A stretch of DNA of 64,000 nt, from contig NZ_JABBND010000002.1 of assembly GCF_012933465.1 (NCBI RefSeq), positions 310,001 to 374,000 of the forward strand, given 5' to 3'. The notes under the pieces were generated by a model. That model was not told the origin of the DNA, made no database searches, and saw only the letters and a program-made list of their open reading frames with translations. The position numbers and the translations under genes were made by a program. The DNA is from Actinomycetospora sp. TBRC 11914. GTDB taxonomy: Bacteria; Actinomycetota; Actinomycetes; Mycobacteriales; Pseudonocardiaceae. Of the stretch, positions 26,001-39,441 are shown piece by piece. How positions within the stretch are numbered: the stretch's first letter is position 1; each line of letters starts with the position of its first letter.

Positions 26001-26402
26001 GTGTCGGTCGGGCAGATCGCGGCGATCGTCGCCGCGGTGGCGTTCGTGATCCTGGTGCTGCTGCTCGCGGTGCCCCTGCTCAAGCTCGGGCGCACGCTCG
26101 ACGAGGCGACGATCGCCATCCGCAAGGCGCACGAGGGCTCGGCCCCGCTGCTGGACGACGCCCAGGTCACGCTGACCACGGTGAACACCCAGCTCGAGCG
26201 GGTCGACGGCGTCACCGCCAGCGCCCAGGCCGTCGCCGCGAACACCCGCGCGCTGAGCTCGCTGTTCACCGCGACGCTCGGCGGCCCGCTGGTCAAGGCG
26301 GCGGCGCTGTCCTACGGGCTGCGGAAGGCGAGCCAGGCCCGGAGACTGAAGAACGCACCGCCGGCGAAGCGGTCCAACGGCAAGCGGAGTGCGCGCGGAT
26401 GA
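26001..26402 (+). CDS. DUF948-family membrane-anchored protein
   Basis: 133 residues: one N-terminal transmembrane helix (IAAIVAAVAFVILVLLLAVPL) followed by a helical region with regularly spaced leucines and valines (TLDEATIAIRKAHEGSAPLL and later VNTQLERVDGVTA), and a Lys/Arg-rich tail. DUF948 proteins are of unknown function and in actinomycetes regularly stand before alaS. GTG 26001 is preferred because AAGGGGA ends 7 nt upstream; GTG 25995 is too near that site. Confidence 0.8.
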   Translation: MSVGQIAAIVAAVAFVILVLLLAVPLLKLGRTLDEATIAIRKAHEGSAPLLDDAQVTLTTVNTQLERVDGVTASAQAVAANTRALSSLFTATLGGPLVKAAALSYGLRKASQARRLKNAPPAKRSNGKRSARG

Positions 26403-26725
26403 AGCGACTGTTCTGGATGGGGATCGGCGTCGCGGTCGGTGTCGGCGCCACCCGCAAGGTGTCCCAGGCCGCCCACCGCGCGAGCCCGGCGGGGGTCGGC
26501 GCGAGCCTCGGCGAGGGCCTGCGCGAGCTCGGCGCCGGGCTCGGTGCCTTCGGCGCCGAGGTGCGCGCGGGAATGGCCGAGCGCGAGGACGAGCTGTACT
26601 CCTACGTGGAGGACACGACCCGGATCCCGGTGCGGCCCGCGGCGCCCGCGGCCCTGCCGGTCGCCGACGACGCGCACCCGGGTCGGCACGCGCGAGCGCC
26701 CCGGCGGGGGTCCGCGCGCCGCTGA
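26399..26725 (+). CDS. Small DUF6167-like protein
   Basis: 108 residues with a short hydrophobic N-terminus (KRLFWMGIGVAVGVGAT) followed by KVSQAAHRASPAGVGASL and the helix LREFGA-like region ending FGAEVRAGMAEREDELYSY. This matches the pattern of the small proteins found between DUF948 and alaS in Streptomyces. The C-terminal 35 residues are Pro/Ala/Arg-rich. ATG overlaps the upstream stop (ATGA). Function unknown. Confidence 0.7.
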   Translation: MKRLFWMGIGVAVGVGATRKVSQAAHRASPAGVGASLGEGLRELGAGLGAFGAEVRAGMAEREDELYSYVEDTTRIPVRPAAPAALPVADDAHPGRHARAPRRGSARR

Positions 26726-26833
26726 GCCCCGCTCGGCGGCCGTCGCGGCGGCGCCCCGCACCCCAGCCTGGAGGAGACACCCCGGAGCCGGTCGGGCCCG
26801 ACCGCTTCCCGACACCCACGAGCAGGACTCCAC

Positions 26834-29530
<2,697 letters not shown>

Positions 29531-29532
29531 CC

Positions 29533-30039
29533 GTGGGGTCCGGCCCGGAGGCCGGCCGGGCCCCGTCGGGCCGGGTCCTGGGGGTCGACGTCGGCGCGGT
29601 GCGCGTCGGCGTCGCCCTCTCCGATCCCGCGGGGACCCTCGCGACCCCCCTCGTTACCCTCGATCGCGACGAGACGACGTGGTCCGACCTGGACCGGCTG
29701 GTGGAGCTCGTCACCGAGCACGAGGTGGTCGAGGTGGTCGTGGGACTACCCCGCACCCTCGCCGGGCGCGAGGGGCCGGCGGCCCAGGCGGCGCGGGCCT
29801 ACGTCGAGGACCTGCGCGAGGTGCTCGCCGAGCACTCCGAGCCCTCGCTGGCCGCCCTGCCGGTCACCCTGGCCGACGAGCGGCTCTCCACCGTCACCGC
29901 CACCCGCATGCTCTCCGACCGCGGGGTGAAGGGCCGGGCGCAGCGCCGCGTCATCGACCAGGCCGCCGCCGTCGAGATCCTCCAGACGTGGCTCGACGCC
30001 CGCCGCGGCCCTGCCCCCGACCCCCTGGCGGGCCCGTGA
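29533..30039 (+). CDS. ruvX: RuvX/YqgF Holliday-junction resolvase-like nuclease
   Basis: 168 residues of RNase H fold. Catalytic aspartate in [16 protein letters not shown], the second acidic strand in [11 protein letters not shown], the DERLST motif ([14 protein letters not shown]) and the final aspartate in [15 protein letters not shown]. YqgF proteins act in 16S rRNA 5'-end processing and transcription antitermination; the alaS-ruvX-mltG linkage is standard. GTG start 3 nt after alaS; overlaps mltG at its end. Confidence 0.93.
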   Translation: MGSGPEAGRAPSGRVLGVDVGAVRVGVALSDPAGTLATPLVTLDRDETTWSDLDRLVELVTEHEVVEVVVGLPRTLAGREGPAAQAARAYVEDLREVLAEHSEPSLAALPVTLADERLSTVTATRMLSDRGVKGRAQRRVIDQAAAVEILQTWLDARRGPAPDPLAGP

Positions 30040-31835
30040 CGGGGACCGACCGCCGCGACGGCGGCAGGCGCCTCGTGCCGATGGCGACGGTCGCGGTGCG
30101 CAAGGGGTCCGGTGGGGCCGCCCAGCGCTCGGGGGACCAGCACCCGGGGGCCCAGCACCCGGCCGAGGGCGAGCGGTCCGCCGCCGTCCCCCGCCGGACC
30201 CGGGGCCTGCGGCGCCCGCCCGGCGACGGGGACCGCCCGACGACGACCGCGGGCGGCCGGGGACGGACCGGCGTCGCCGGGCACGAGGACGCGGTCACCG
30301 ACACCCTGCACCGCGGCGACGCCGTCACCGACACGATGCACCGCGACGCCGCGGTCACCGGCCTGCCCACCACGCCGTCCCGCATCCCCCTGCCCGAGCC
30401 CGCGGCGCGCTCGGCGTCCCGCCCCGGCGACGGCGCACGGCCGGAGTCCAGGCCGGTGGCGAGGCCGGAGTCGAGGCCGGAGTCGAGGCCGGAGTCGAGG
30501 CCGGACGCGGGGCCGCCGCCCCCGCGCCGTCCCGACCCGCAGCCCGCCCCGCCGACCACCCCCACCTCGGCCGCGCGGACGGCTGCGGAGCCGGCGCGCC
30601 CGCCGTCGTCGGGACCCGCACCGGAGGAACCGGAGGACCCCGACGACGGGGCGCTCGGTGGGCTCCTGCCCGTCGGGTCGGGCGAGCCGGCGGCCGCCGG
30701 GGAGGACACCCGCCGCCGTCGCCGCCTGGTGTGGCCCGTCGTGGCCGGCGTGCTGGTGCTCGCCCTGGCCGGCGGGGCGTTCTTCGCCCGCGACCTCTGG
30801 GGCGTGTTCTTCCCGCCGGACTTCGCGGGGCCGGCCTCCGGTCACGTCGTCGTCCAGGTCGCCGACGGCGACTCGACCCGCGACATCGGCGAGACGCTGG
30901 CCGCCGACGGCGTGGTCGCCTCGGCGCGCGGGTTCGGCGACGCGGCCGAGGACGACCCGCGCGGCCGCGGCATCCAGCCGGGCTTCTACGACATGCAGCG
31001 CGGGATGCCGGCGGCCGACGCGGTGACCCGGATGCTCGACCCGGCGAACCGTCTCGGGCGCCTCGACGTCCGCGGCGGCACCCAGCTCGACGACACCGCG
31101 GGCGCCGGCACGGCCCGCGTCCCCGGTGTGCTCAGCCTCGTCGCGCAGGCCACCTGCGTGGTGGGGGACTCCGGGCAGCGACGGTGCATCTCGGTCGACG
31201 ACCTGCGCCGCACCATGGCGACGACCGACCCGGCCCAGCTCGGCGTCCCCGACTGGGCGCTCGCCGACGTCCGCAAGGCCGCGCCCGAGCGGCGGCTCGA
31301 GGGCCTGATCGCCCCCGGCACCTACGACATCACCCCCGGCACCGACGCCCGGACGGCGCTGGCCACCGTGGTGCGGACCTCGACGGGGCGGCTGGAGGCG
31401 ACCGGGCTGGTCAGCGGCGCCGCGGCGAACAACGTGAGCCCGTACCAGGCGCTCGTCGTGGGGTCGCTGGCCGAGCGGGAGGGCGTCGAGCAGGACTTCG
31501 GGAAGATCGCGCGGGTCGTCTACAACCGGCTCCCGATCCCGATGCGCCTCCAGCTCGACTCGACGATCAACTACCCGCTCGACCGGCAGACGCTGCTCAC
31601 CACGCCCGCCGACCGCGCGGCACCCGGGCCGTACAACACCTACCTCGACTTCGGGCTGCCGCCGACGCCGATCGGCGCGGTGTCGACGCCGGCGCTGCAG
31701 GCCGCGCTGTCGCCGACGCCCGGGGGCTGGGTCTACTTCGTCAAGTGCGAGCCGGACGGCGCCTCGTGCTTCGCGGTGACCCCCGAGGAGCACGACGCGA
31801 ACCGGCGGCTCGCCCAGCAGCGCGGGGTCTACTGA
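30036..31835 (+). CDS. mltG: Endolytic peptidoglycan transglycosylase MltG with long disordered N-terminus
   Basis: 599 residues. The first roughly 228 are a cytoplasmic, low-complexity region rich in Pro, Arg, Ala and Glu, including RPES repeats near residue 140 from a 12-nt tandem repeat (about 30440-30505). One transmembrane helix follows ([18 protein letters not shown]). The outer YceG/MltG domain contains [26 protein letters not shown], with the catalytic glutamate in AERE, and [11 protein letters not shown]. MltG cuts nascent glycan strands and sets their length. The GTG start overlaps the ruvX stop. Confidence 0.93.
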   Translation: MTGTDRRDGGRRLVPMATVAVRKGSGGAAQRSGDQHPGAQHPAEGERSAAVPRRTRGLRRPPGDGDRPTTTAGGRGRTGVAGHEDAVTDTLHRGDAVTDTMHRDAAVTGLPTTPSRIPLPEPAARSASRPGDGARPESRPVARPESRPESRPESRPDAGPPPPRRPDPQPAPPTTPTSAARTAAEPARPPSSGPAPEEPEDPDDGALGGLLPVGSGEPAAAGEDTRRRRRLVWPVVAGVLVLALAGGAFFARDLWGVFFPPDFAGPASGHVVVQVADGDSTRDIGETLAADGVVASARGFGDAAEDDPRGRGIQPGFYDMQRGMPAADAVTRMLDPANRLGRLDVRGGTQLDDTAGAGTARVPGVLSLVAQATCVVGDSGQRRCISVDDLRRTMATTDPAQLGVPDWALADVRKAAPERRLEGLIAPGTYDITPGTDARTALATVVRTSTGRLEATGLVSGAAANNVSPYQALVVGSLAEREGVEQDFGKIARVVYNRLPIPMRLQLDSTINYPLDRQTLLTTPADRAAPGPYNTYLDFGLPPTPIGAVSTPALQAALSPTPGGWVYFVKCEPDGASCFAVTPEEHDANRRLAQQRGVY

Positions 31836-32720
31836 GTGGGCGGTGACGGGGCGGGCGGTGACGGGCCACGCCGGGCCGCCGTGCTCGGGTCGCCGGTCGC
31901 CCACTCGCTCTCGCCGGTGCTGCACGGCGCGGCGTACGCCGCGCTCGGGCTCGACGGCTGGACCTACGAGCGGGTGGAGTGCGACGCCGACGCGCTGCCC
32001 GGGCTCGTCGGGGGCCTCGGCGAGGAGTGGGTCGGGCTGTCGGTGACGATGCCGGGGAAGCGCGCGGCGCTGGCGGTGGCGTCGTCGGCCTCGGAGCGGG
32101 CGCGGCGCCTCGGCGTGGCGAACACGCTGGTCCGGGCCGGCGGCGGGTGGCGCGCCGACTGCACCGACGTCGACGGCGTCGCGGGGGCCCTGCGAGCGGC
32201 GGGGGTGCGGTCGGTCCCGGGCGGGACGGCCGACGCCGTCCTGCTCGGCGCGGGCGGTACCGCCTCGGCGGCCGTGGGGGCGCTCCACGACCTCGGCAGC
32301 GAGGCGGTGACCGTGGTCGTCCGGGACCCGGCCCGGGCCGCGGCCACGCTCGAGGTGGCCGGGTCGTACGGGATGGCGCATCGGGCGGTCCGTTTCGACG
32401 AGGTGCGCGAGGAGGACCTCGCGCGAGCGGGTGCGCTGGTGAACACCACCCCCTCGGGGTCGGTGGACGGGGAGCTCGCGGCGCGCCTGGTCGGGGCGCT
32501 GCCGCCGTGGGCGGTGGTGCTGGACGCGGTTTACCACCCGTGGCCGACACCGTTGGCCGCCGCGGCAGCGGAGCGGGTCCTCGCCGTCGCGACCGGGCTG
32601 GACATGCTGCTCCACCAGGCGTTCGGGCAGGTCGAACAGTTCACCGGCCGGTCGGCCCCGCGGGCGGCGATGCACGCGGCGCTGGTCCGCGCGACCGGGT
32701 TCGAGGTCCGTTCGCCGTAG
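31836..32720 (+). CDS. aroE: Shikimate dehydrogenase
   Basis: 294 residues; reduces 3-dehydroshikimate with NADPH. Shikimate-site motif GSPVAHSLSPVLHGAAY, the catalytic-lysine region LSVTMPGKRAAL, DCTDVDGV, the NADP fold LLGAGGTASAAVGAL, NTTPSG and the late LLHQAFGQVEQFTG are all present. The GTG start follows the mltG stop with no gap; the next GTG is out of frame. Confidence 0.94.
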   Translation: MGGDGAGGDGPRRAAVLGSPVAHSLSPVLHGAAYAALGLDGWTYERVECDADALPGLVGGLGEEWVGLSVTMPGKRAALAVASSASERARRLGVANTLVRAGGGWRADCTDVDGVAGALRAAGVRSVPGGTADAVLLGAGGTASAAVGALHDLGSEAVTVVVRDPARAAATLEVAGSYGMAHRAVRFDEVREEDLARAGALVNTTPSGSVDGELAARLVGALPPWAVVLDAVYHPWPTPLAAAAAERVLAVATGLDMLLHQAFGQVEQFTGRSAPRAAMHAALVRATGFEVRSP

Positions 32721-32815
32721 CGCCCTGTCCACACCGGCAGCGCGGCACCGGGTCGTCCCCAGGGCCGCGACGTGGTCGGTGACGGGGTGGGGGCGGGCCG
32801 CGCAGGCTCGGCGTC

Positions 32816-33430
32816 GTGACCGGAGACCTCCCGCTCGGTGTCCTGCTGGGCGTCCTGCTGCCGCTGGCCGGCGGAGCCCTGCTCGGGGCGGGCGTGCGGG
32901 CCGGGCTCGCCCGGGGGCGGCGCCCGGTGCTCCTCCCGTGGGCCTGGTGCGTGGTGGGGACCGCCTGCGGGTGCGGCATGGTGGCGACGGCGGCCGTGGT
33001 CGGCGGGGCGGCGGCGTCCCGGGTGCCGGTGCTGCTGGTGGTCACGGTGCTCGCGGTGGCGGGGTCGGCCACCGACGCCGTGGCGGGCCGGCTGCCCGAC
33101 GTCCTCACCGTCCCGGCGCTCGTGCTCGGCCTGGCGGCGCTGGTGCCGTCGGGGGCCCTGCCCGCGGGGCTGGCGGGGGCGGTGGTGCTCGGCGGGCTGC
33201 ACGCGGGGGTGGCGTTCGCCGCGCCGGCGGCCCTCGGCGGCGGGGACGTCAAGCTCGCCGCGGCGCTCGGTGGGCCGCTCGCCGCGGCCGGGTGGTGGGC
33301 CCTGGCGGCGGCGCCCGCCCTGGCCGCGGCGGTGCTGGTGGCCGTGGCGTGGCGGCTGCGGCGGCGGGCCGTGCCGCTGGGTCCGGCGCTGCTGGGGGTG
33401 ACCTGGATCCTGCTGCTGGTGCCGACCTGA
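32816..33430 (+). CDS. Prepilin peptidase, A24 family, short form
   Basis: 204 residues and about six hydrophobic segments. Both catalytic aspartates of the TadV/PilD type are visible: one in SATDAVAGRLPD and one in GGGDVKLAAALGG. It lacks the N-terminal methylase domain with its CXXC zinc motif, like mycobacterial Rv2551c which holds the same position between aroE and aroC. It should process type IV/Flp pilin-like leader peptides; no pilin genes lie nearby. The GTG start is supported by composition only. Confidence 0.87.
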   Translation: MTGDLPLGVLLGVLLPLAGGALLGAGVRAGLARGRRPVLLPWAWCVVGTACGCGMVATAAVVGGAAASRVPVLLVVTVLAVAGSATDAVAGRLPDVLTVPALVLGLAALVPSGALPAGLAGAVVLGGLHAGVAFAAPAALGGGDVKLAAALGGPLAAAGWWALAAAPALAAAVLVAVAWRLRRRAVPLGPALLGVTWILLLVPT

Positions 33431-33475
33431 GCCGTCTGCACGAGGGCCGCGCGGGCGACGTGGAACGATGGCGGG

Positions 33476-34668
33476 GTGCTGCGGTGGTTGACGGCGGGTG
33501 AGTCGCACGGTCCGGCCCTGATGGCGGTGCTCGAGGGCATGGTCGCGGGGGTGTCGGTGTCCTCGAAGGAGGTCTCCGCCGAGCTCGCGCGCCGGCGCCT
33601 CGGGTACGGGCGCGGTGCCCGCATGAGCTTCGAGGCGGACGAGCTCGAGATCCTCGGCGGTGTCCGGCACGGCCTGACCCAGGGCGGGCCGGTGGCGATG
33701 CGCATCGGCAACTCCGAGTGGCCGAAGTGGGAGACCGTGATGGCCGCGGACCCCGTCGACCCGGAGCTGATCGAGGGGCGCGCCCGCAACGCCCCGCTGA
33801 CCCGGCCCCGGCCCGGGCACGCCGACCTGGCGGGGATGACGAAGTACGGGTTCGAGGAGTCCCGGCCCGTGCTCGAGCGGGCGTCGGCCCGCGAGACCGC
33901 CGCCAAGGTGGCCCTCGGCGCGGTCGCGAAGGCGTTCCTGGCGCAGGCCCTGGGGGTGGAGGTGCTCTCCCACGTGGTCTCGCTGGGCACCGCGGACGCC
34001 ACCGAGGGCGCGATCCCGCTGCCGGGCGACGGCGAGCGCATCGACGCCTCCCCGGTGCGCGCGGTCGATGAGGCCTCGACCGCGGCGATGGTCGCCGAGG
34101 TCGACGCCGCCAAGGACGACGGCGACACCCTCGGCGGGGTGGTGGAGGTCGTGGCCCACGGCCTCCCGGTCGGGCTCGGCTCCTACGTGCAGGCCGACCG
34201 GCGCCTCGACGCCCGCCTCGCCGGGGCGCTCATGGGCATCCAGGCGATGAAGGGCGTCGAGATCGGCGACGGCTTCACGACCGCCCGCCGCCGCGGGTCG
34301 GCCGCGCACGACGAGATCGACCCGGGCGACCCCACCGGCATCGAGCGGGCGTCCAACCGCGCCGGCGGCATCGAGGGCGGCATGACCAACGGCGAGCCGC
34401 TGCGGGCCCGGGTGGCCATGAAGCCGATCTCGACGGTGCCGAAGGCGCTGCGCACCGTCGACCTCGCGACCGGCGAGGCCGCGACCGCCCACCACCAGCG
34501 CTCCGACGTCTGCGCGGTCCCCGCGGCCGGGGTCGTGGCCGAGGCGCTGGTCGCGCTCGTGCTCGCGGACGCCGCACTGGAGAAGTTCGGCGGGGACTCG
34601 CTCGCCGAGACCCGCCGCAACGCCGACGCCTACCGCGCCGCGATCGACCCGTTGCGGACGGTGGACCG

Positions 34669-34672
<4 letters not shown>
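33476..34672 (+). CDS. aroC: Chorismate synthase
   Basis: 398 residues; forms chorismate from EPSP with reduced FMN. Diagnostic stretches: [17 protein letters not shown], the FMN-contacting [23 protein letters not shown]-like [41 protein letters not shown] (in two pieces in the sequence) and the histidine in [19 protein letters not shown] start directly at the conserved N-terminus; stop overlaps aroK. Confidence 0.96.
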
Positions 34673-36295
<1,623 letters not shown>

Positions 36296-36351
36296 GGCTG
36301 TAGGCCGACGGGACGCGTGGCGGCGGCCGATGATCGGGTAGGCCGTCGACC

Positions 36352-37071
36352 ATGCGACACCAGGAGTTCCTCCGCGGGGTGGCCACCCGCGCCGGCCTCG
36401 AGCACACCGACGACGCCCGGCTCGGCGCCACCGCCGCGCTGGCGGCCCTCGCCGAGCACCTGCCCGCCGACGACCGCGAGGCCCTCGCCGCGGCGCTCCC
36501 CACCCTGCTCGAGCACGAGTCGGGACTCGACGGCGGCTCCGGCGGGACCTCGGCCGCGGCCGGTCCGGGCGGGCTCATCGACGGTGTCGTCCGCCGCACC
36601 GGGTGGGCCCCGGAGCGCGCCCGCTACGTGCTCGCCGCGGTCGCGAACCAGCTCGCGGCCGAGGACGAGGACCTGGCCCGCCGCATCCGCGCCGCCCTGC
36701 CGTCCGACGTCGCCGTGAGCGGCGGGCCCGCCCTGCCGCCCGACGCCGCCTCGGAGGGGGCCCAGGGCCGCCCGCAACCGCTGGGGGCCGAGGGTGTCGA
36801 CCGCGCCCTGTCGCGCCTCACCGACTGGAGCGGCGACGTCACCGGCATCGAGCGCACGATCGCCCTCCCGCCCGAACGGATCGACCTCGTGCTCGACCGG
36901 GTGCACGGCGCCGAGCGCGAGCTCGCCCACCGGGTGCACGTCGTCGACCGCACGCCCACCTCGCTGACGGTGCGCGCCCGCACCGAGAGCCTCCAGGTGG
37001 TCACCGAGCTCGACATCGCGCTCGCCGAGCGGTTCGACGACGCCGTCGCCGCGGTGGGCGCCGGCGGCTGA
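36352..37071 (+). CDS. DUF2267 protein with C-terminal pterin-dehydratase-like domain
   Basis: 239 residues. Residues 1-120 resemble DUF2267 (EFLRGVATRAGLEHTDDARL, then RRTGWAPERARYVLAAVANQ). Residues about 158-235 (LTDWSGDVTGIERTIALPP and LTVRARTESLQVVTELDIALAERFDDAV, given in part) follow the layout of 4a-hydroxytetrahydrobiopterin dehydratases, but the catalytic HHP motif is absent (LAHRVHV in its place), so enzyme activity is doubtful. ATG 36352 lies 7 nt after TAGGCC, suggesting a leaderless transcript separate from aroB. Confidence 0.65.
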   Translation: MRHQEFLRGVATRAGLEHTDDARLGATAALAALAEHLPADDREALAAALPTLLEHESGLDGGSGGTSAAAGPGGLIDGVVRRTGWAPERARYVLAAVANQLAAEDEDLARRIRAALPSDVAVSGGPALPPDAASEGAQGRPQPLGAEGVDRALSRLTDWSGDVTGIERTIALPPERIDLVLDRVHGAERELAHRVHVVDRTPTSLTVRARTESLQVVTELDIALAERFDDAVAAVGAGG

Positions 37072-37100
37072 GCCCCGCCGGTCGGTGCGATGCTGACCGG

Positions 37101-37454
37101 ATGCGGGTCTCGGTGGTGTCCGTGCCGGTGAGCGACCAGGAACGCGCCCGGGCGTTCTACGTCGACGTGCTCGGGTTCGAGACCGTCGCCGACGCGACCT
37201 TCGGGCCGGGTATGCGGTGGGTGCAGGTCGCACCGCCCGGGTCGACGACGACGTTCGCGCTGGTCACGTGGTTCGAGGAGATGCCCGCGGGCAGCCTGCG
37301 CGGCCTGGTCCTCGACACCGACGACCTCGACGCCACCCGCCGCGCCCTCCTCGCCCGCGGCGCCGAGGTCTCCGAGCCGTCCGACCAGCCGGGCGGCCGC
37401 TTCTGCTTCCTCGCCGACCCGGACGGCAACGTCGTCTCGCTGCACCAGGCATAG
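37101..37454 (+). CDS. VOC-family (glyoxalase/bleomycin-resistance fold) protein
   Basis: 117 residues in two beta-alpha-beta-beta-beta halves: VVSVPVSDQERARAFYVDVLGF and LVLDTDDLDATRRALLARGA, with DPDGNVVSLHQ at the end. The metal ligands of true glyoxalase I are only partly kept (Gln/His near the N-terminus are replaced), so substrate and metal use are unknown. Starts at ATG 37101; no strong ribosome site. Confidence 0.82.
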   Translation: MRVSVVSVPVSDQERARAFYVDVLGFETVADATFGPGMRWVQVAPPGSTTTFALVTWFEEMPAGSLRGLVLDTDDLDATRRALLARGAEVSEPSDQPGGRFCFLADPDGNVVSLHQA

Positions 37455-37457
37455 GAC

Positions 37458-37533
37458 GGCCGGACCGGCCCCGCGGTGATCACGGGCACAGAGCGCACTG
37501 CCATGGGCTCGATGGGCTGCCTGCTGTGCCCGT
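37458..37533. terminator. Two hairpins between convergent genes
   Basis: GGCCGG-A-CCGGCC (37458-37470) begins 4 nt after the VOC stop. A longer inverted repeat ACGGGCACAG (37482-37491) and CTGTGCCCGT (37524-37533) is perfect over 10 bp with a 32-nt loop. Placed between two convergent stops they are likely transcription end signals. Confidence 0.5.
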
Positions 37534-37546
37534 CGCGGGACGCCGG

Positions 37547-38455
37547 TCAGGACGATGCCCGGCCCGCCCCGGCCGCGACCCCGGCATCCAGCGGCGCGTC
37601 CGGCGTCTCCTCGCGACCACCGGTCCGGGCCGCGCCGATGCCCGCCGTCACCACCAGCACGATCCCGACGATGCCGAGGACCTTCGGCAGCTGGCCGAGC
37701 ACCACGGCGCCGACGATCAGCGCGATGGCCGGCTCGAGCGCCATCAGCGTGCCGAACGCACCGGTGTTCAACCGCCGCAGCGCCAGCATCTCCAGGGCGA
37801 AGGGCACCACCGGCAGCAGCAGCCCGAGCCCGAGCCCCGCGAGCAGCACCGTCGGGGTCAGCGCCGGCACCAGACCGGGCACCGTCACGCCCGCCACCAG
37901 CGCGCTGACCAGCCCCGCCACCGGCATCGACACTGCGAGCCCCTGCAGGCCGGTGACCTGGTCGCCGACCCGCTGGGTCAGCAGGATGTAGCCCGCCCAG
38001 CACCCGGCCGCGGCGAGCGCGAAGCCCAGCCCGAGCGGGTCCACCCCGGCCTGCCACGGTTCGGTCAGCAGCACCACCCCGCCTGCCGCGAGGACCGGCC
38101 ACACCAGGCCCCGGCCCCGCCCGCGGACCACGGCCACCCCCAACGGACCCAGGAACTCGACCGCGCTCGCCGTGCCCAGCGGGATCCGGGCTACGGCGGC
38201 CATGAACAGCATCGTCAGGCCCGCGGTCACCACGCCGAGCACCGCGGCGGCGCCGAGGCTCGACCGCGTGAACGACGACGGCCGGGGTCGGACGATCACC
38301 AGCAGGATCAGGCCCGCCCACACCAGCCGCAGGGCCGCCACGCCCTCGGCCGGGAGGCGGGTGAACAGGTCGACCGACGCGGCGAGACCGAGCTGGACGC
38401 AGGACATGGACCCGAGGGCGAGCGCCGCACCGGTGCGGGCACGAGGGATGGACAC
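37547..38455 (-). CDS. EamA/RhtA-type drug/metabolite transporter
   Basis: 302 residues with ten hydrophobic helices in two EamA halves ([20 protein letters not shown] in the first; [21 protein letters not shown] in the second). Such proteins export amino acids or other small metabolites. The GTG start lies 65 nt from a divergent LysR regulator, the usual regulator-exporter arrangement. The C-terminal 25 residues are polar and variable. Confidence 0.9.
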   Translation of the reverse strand: MSIPRARTGAALALGSMSCVQLGLAASVDLFTRLPAEGVAALRLVWAGLILLVIVRPRPSSFTRSSLGAAAVLGVVTAGLTMLFMAAVARIPLGTASAVEFLGPLGVAVVRGRGRGLVWPVLAAGGVVLLTEPWQAGVDPLGLGFALAAAGCWAGYILLTQRVGDQVTGLQGLAVSMPVAGLVSALVAGVTVPGLVPALTPTVLLAGLGLGLLLPVVPFALEMLALRRLNTGAFGTLMALEPAIALIVGAVVLGQLPKVLGIVGIVLVVTAGIGAARTGGREETPDAPLDAGVAAGAGRASS

Positions 38456-38520
38456 GCCCGGCAGTCAACGCCGCCGGACCGTCCGCGTCCACGTGTGAAT
38501 CATGGACACACCGTCCACGG
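38456..38520. promoter_or_regulatory. Divergent EamA/LysR control region
   Basis: 65 nt with an imperfect palindrome around GTGTGAATCATGGACACAC (about 38492-38510) of the T-N11-A kind bound by LysR-type regulators. Probably carries both promoters. Confidence 0.45.
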
Positions 38521-39438
38521 ATGCCGGACGATGCCGAGGTGGACACCCGCCGCCTGCTCTACCTCGTCGAGCTCGCGCGGCTGGGCTCGATGCGGGCGGT
38601 CGCCGACCGCCTGCACACCTCGACGTCGTCGGTGTCCCAGCAGATCGCGACGCTGGCCCGCGAGGCCGGGGCCCCGCTCGTCGAGCCCGACGGCCGGCGG
38701 GTCCGCCTGACCCCGGCCGGCCGGCGCCTCGCCGAGCACGCCCAGGAGATCCTCGCGGCCGTCGACGCGGCGCGGCACGACCTCGACCCCCACGGCGAGC
38801 CGGCGGGCACGGTCCGGGTCGCGGGCTTCGCGACGGCCGTGCGGCGCTCGCTCATGCCGGTCGTCGCGGCCTTCGCCGACGAGCACCCCCACGTCCGGCT
38901 CACCATCCGCGAGCACGAGCCGACCGAGGCGCTGGGCCTGCTCGCCGACGACGCCGTCGACCTCGCGCTGGTCTACGACTACGACCTCGCGCCGGCAGCG
39001 ATCCCGGTGCCCGCGGTCGCCCTCACCGAGGCCCCGCTGTGGGAGGCGCGCTGGGGTCTCGGGGTGCCCGACGACGACCGCGCGCGGGCGGTCGCGGACG
39101 CGGCGGGCCCGGCGGCCGCCGTCGTCGGCGCCTACGCCGGGGCCGACTGGATCGGGAACTCGCGCAACCGTGCCGACGAGGACGTGGTGCGCCTGCTCGC
39201 GTCGACCGCGGGCTTCGGCCCGCGGATGACCCACGAGGCCGACAGCCTCGACCTGGTCGAGGACCTGGTGGTCGGCGGCCTCGGGGTCGGGCTGCTGCCC
39301 GTCGAACGCGCGCTGCGCGCGGGGGTCCGCCTGCTGGAGCTGCGCGATCCGCAGGTCCGGCTGCGGTGCCGGTGGGTCGCGCGCCGCGGGCGGACCTCGT
39401 GGCCGCCGCTCGCGCTGGTGCTCGGCGTGCTGCGCTGA
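38521..39438 (+). CDS. LysR-family transcriptional regulator
   Basis: 305 residues. N-terminal winged helix-turn-helix (RRLLYLVELARLGSMRAVAD and TSTSSVSQQIATLAREAG), then the type 2 periplasmic-binding-like effector domain (VRVAGFATAVRRSLMPVVAAF to the C-terminus). ATG 38521 and GTG 38539 are both possible; the conserved DTRRLLYL begins just after the latter. Likely controls the divergent exporter in response to a small metabolite. Confidence 0.9.
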   Translation: MPDDAEVDTRRLLYLVELARLGSMRAVADRLHTSTSSVSQQIATLAREAGAPLVEPDGRRVRLTPAGRRLAEHAQEILAAVDAARHDLDPHGEPAGTVRVAGFATAVRRSLMPVVAAFADEHPHVRLTIREHEPTEALGLLADDAVDLALVYDYDLAPAAIPVPAVALTEAPLWEARWGLGVPDDDRARAVADAAGPAAAVVGAYAGADWIGNSRNRADEDVVRLLASTAGFGPRMTHEADSLDLVEDLVVGGLGVGLLPVERALRAGVRLLELRDPQVRLRCRWVARRGRTSWPPLALVLGVLR

Positions 39439-39441
39439 TTC

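Noticed and set aside
32816..33430. Type IV or Tad pilus cluster
   Set aside because: The prepilin peptidase is the only pilus-type gene here and occupies its usual actinobacterial place in the aro operon.
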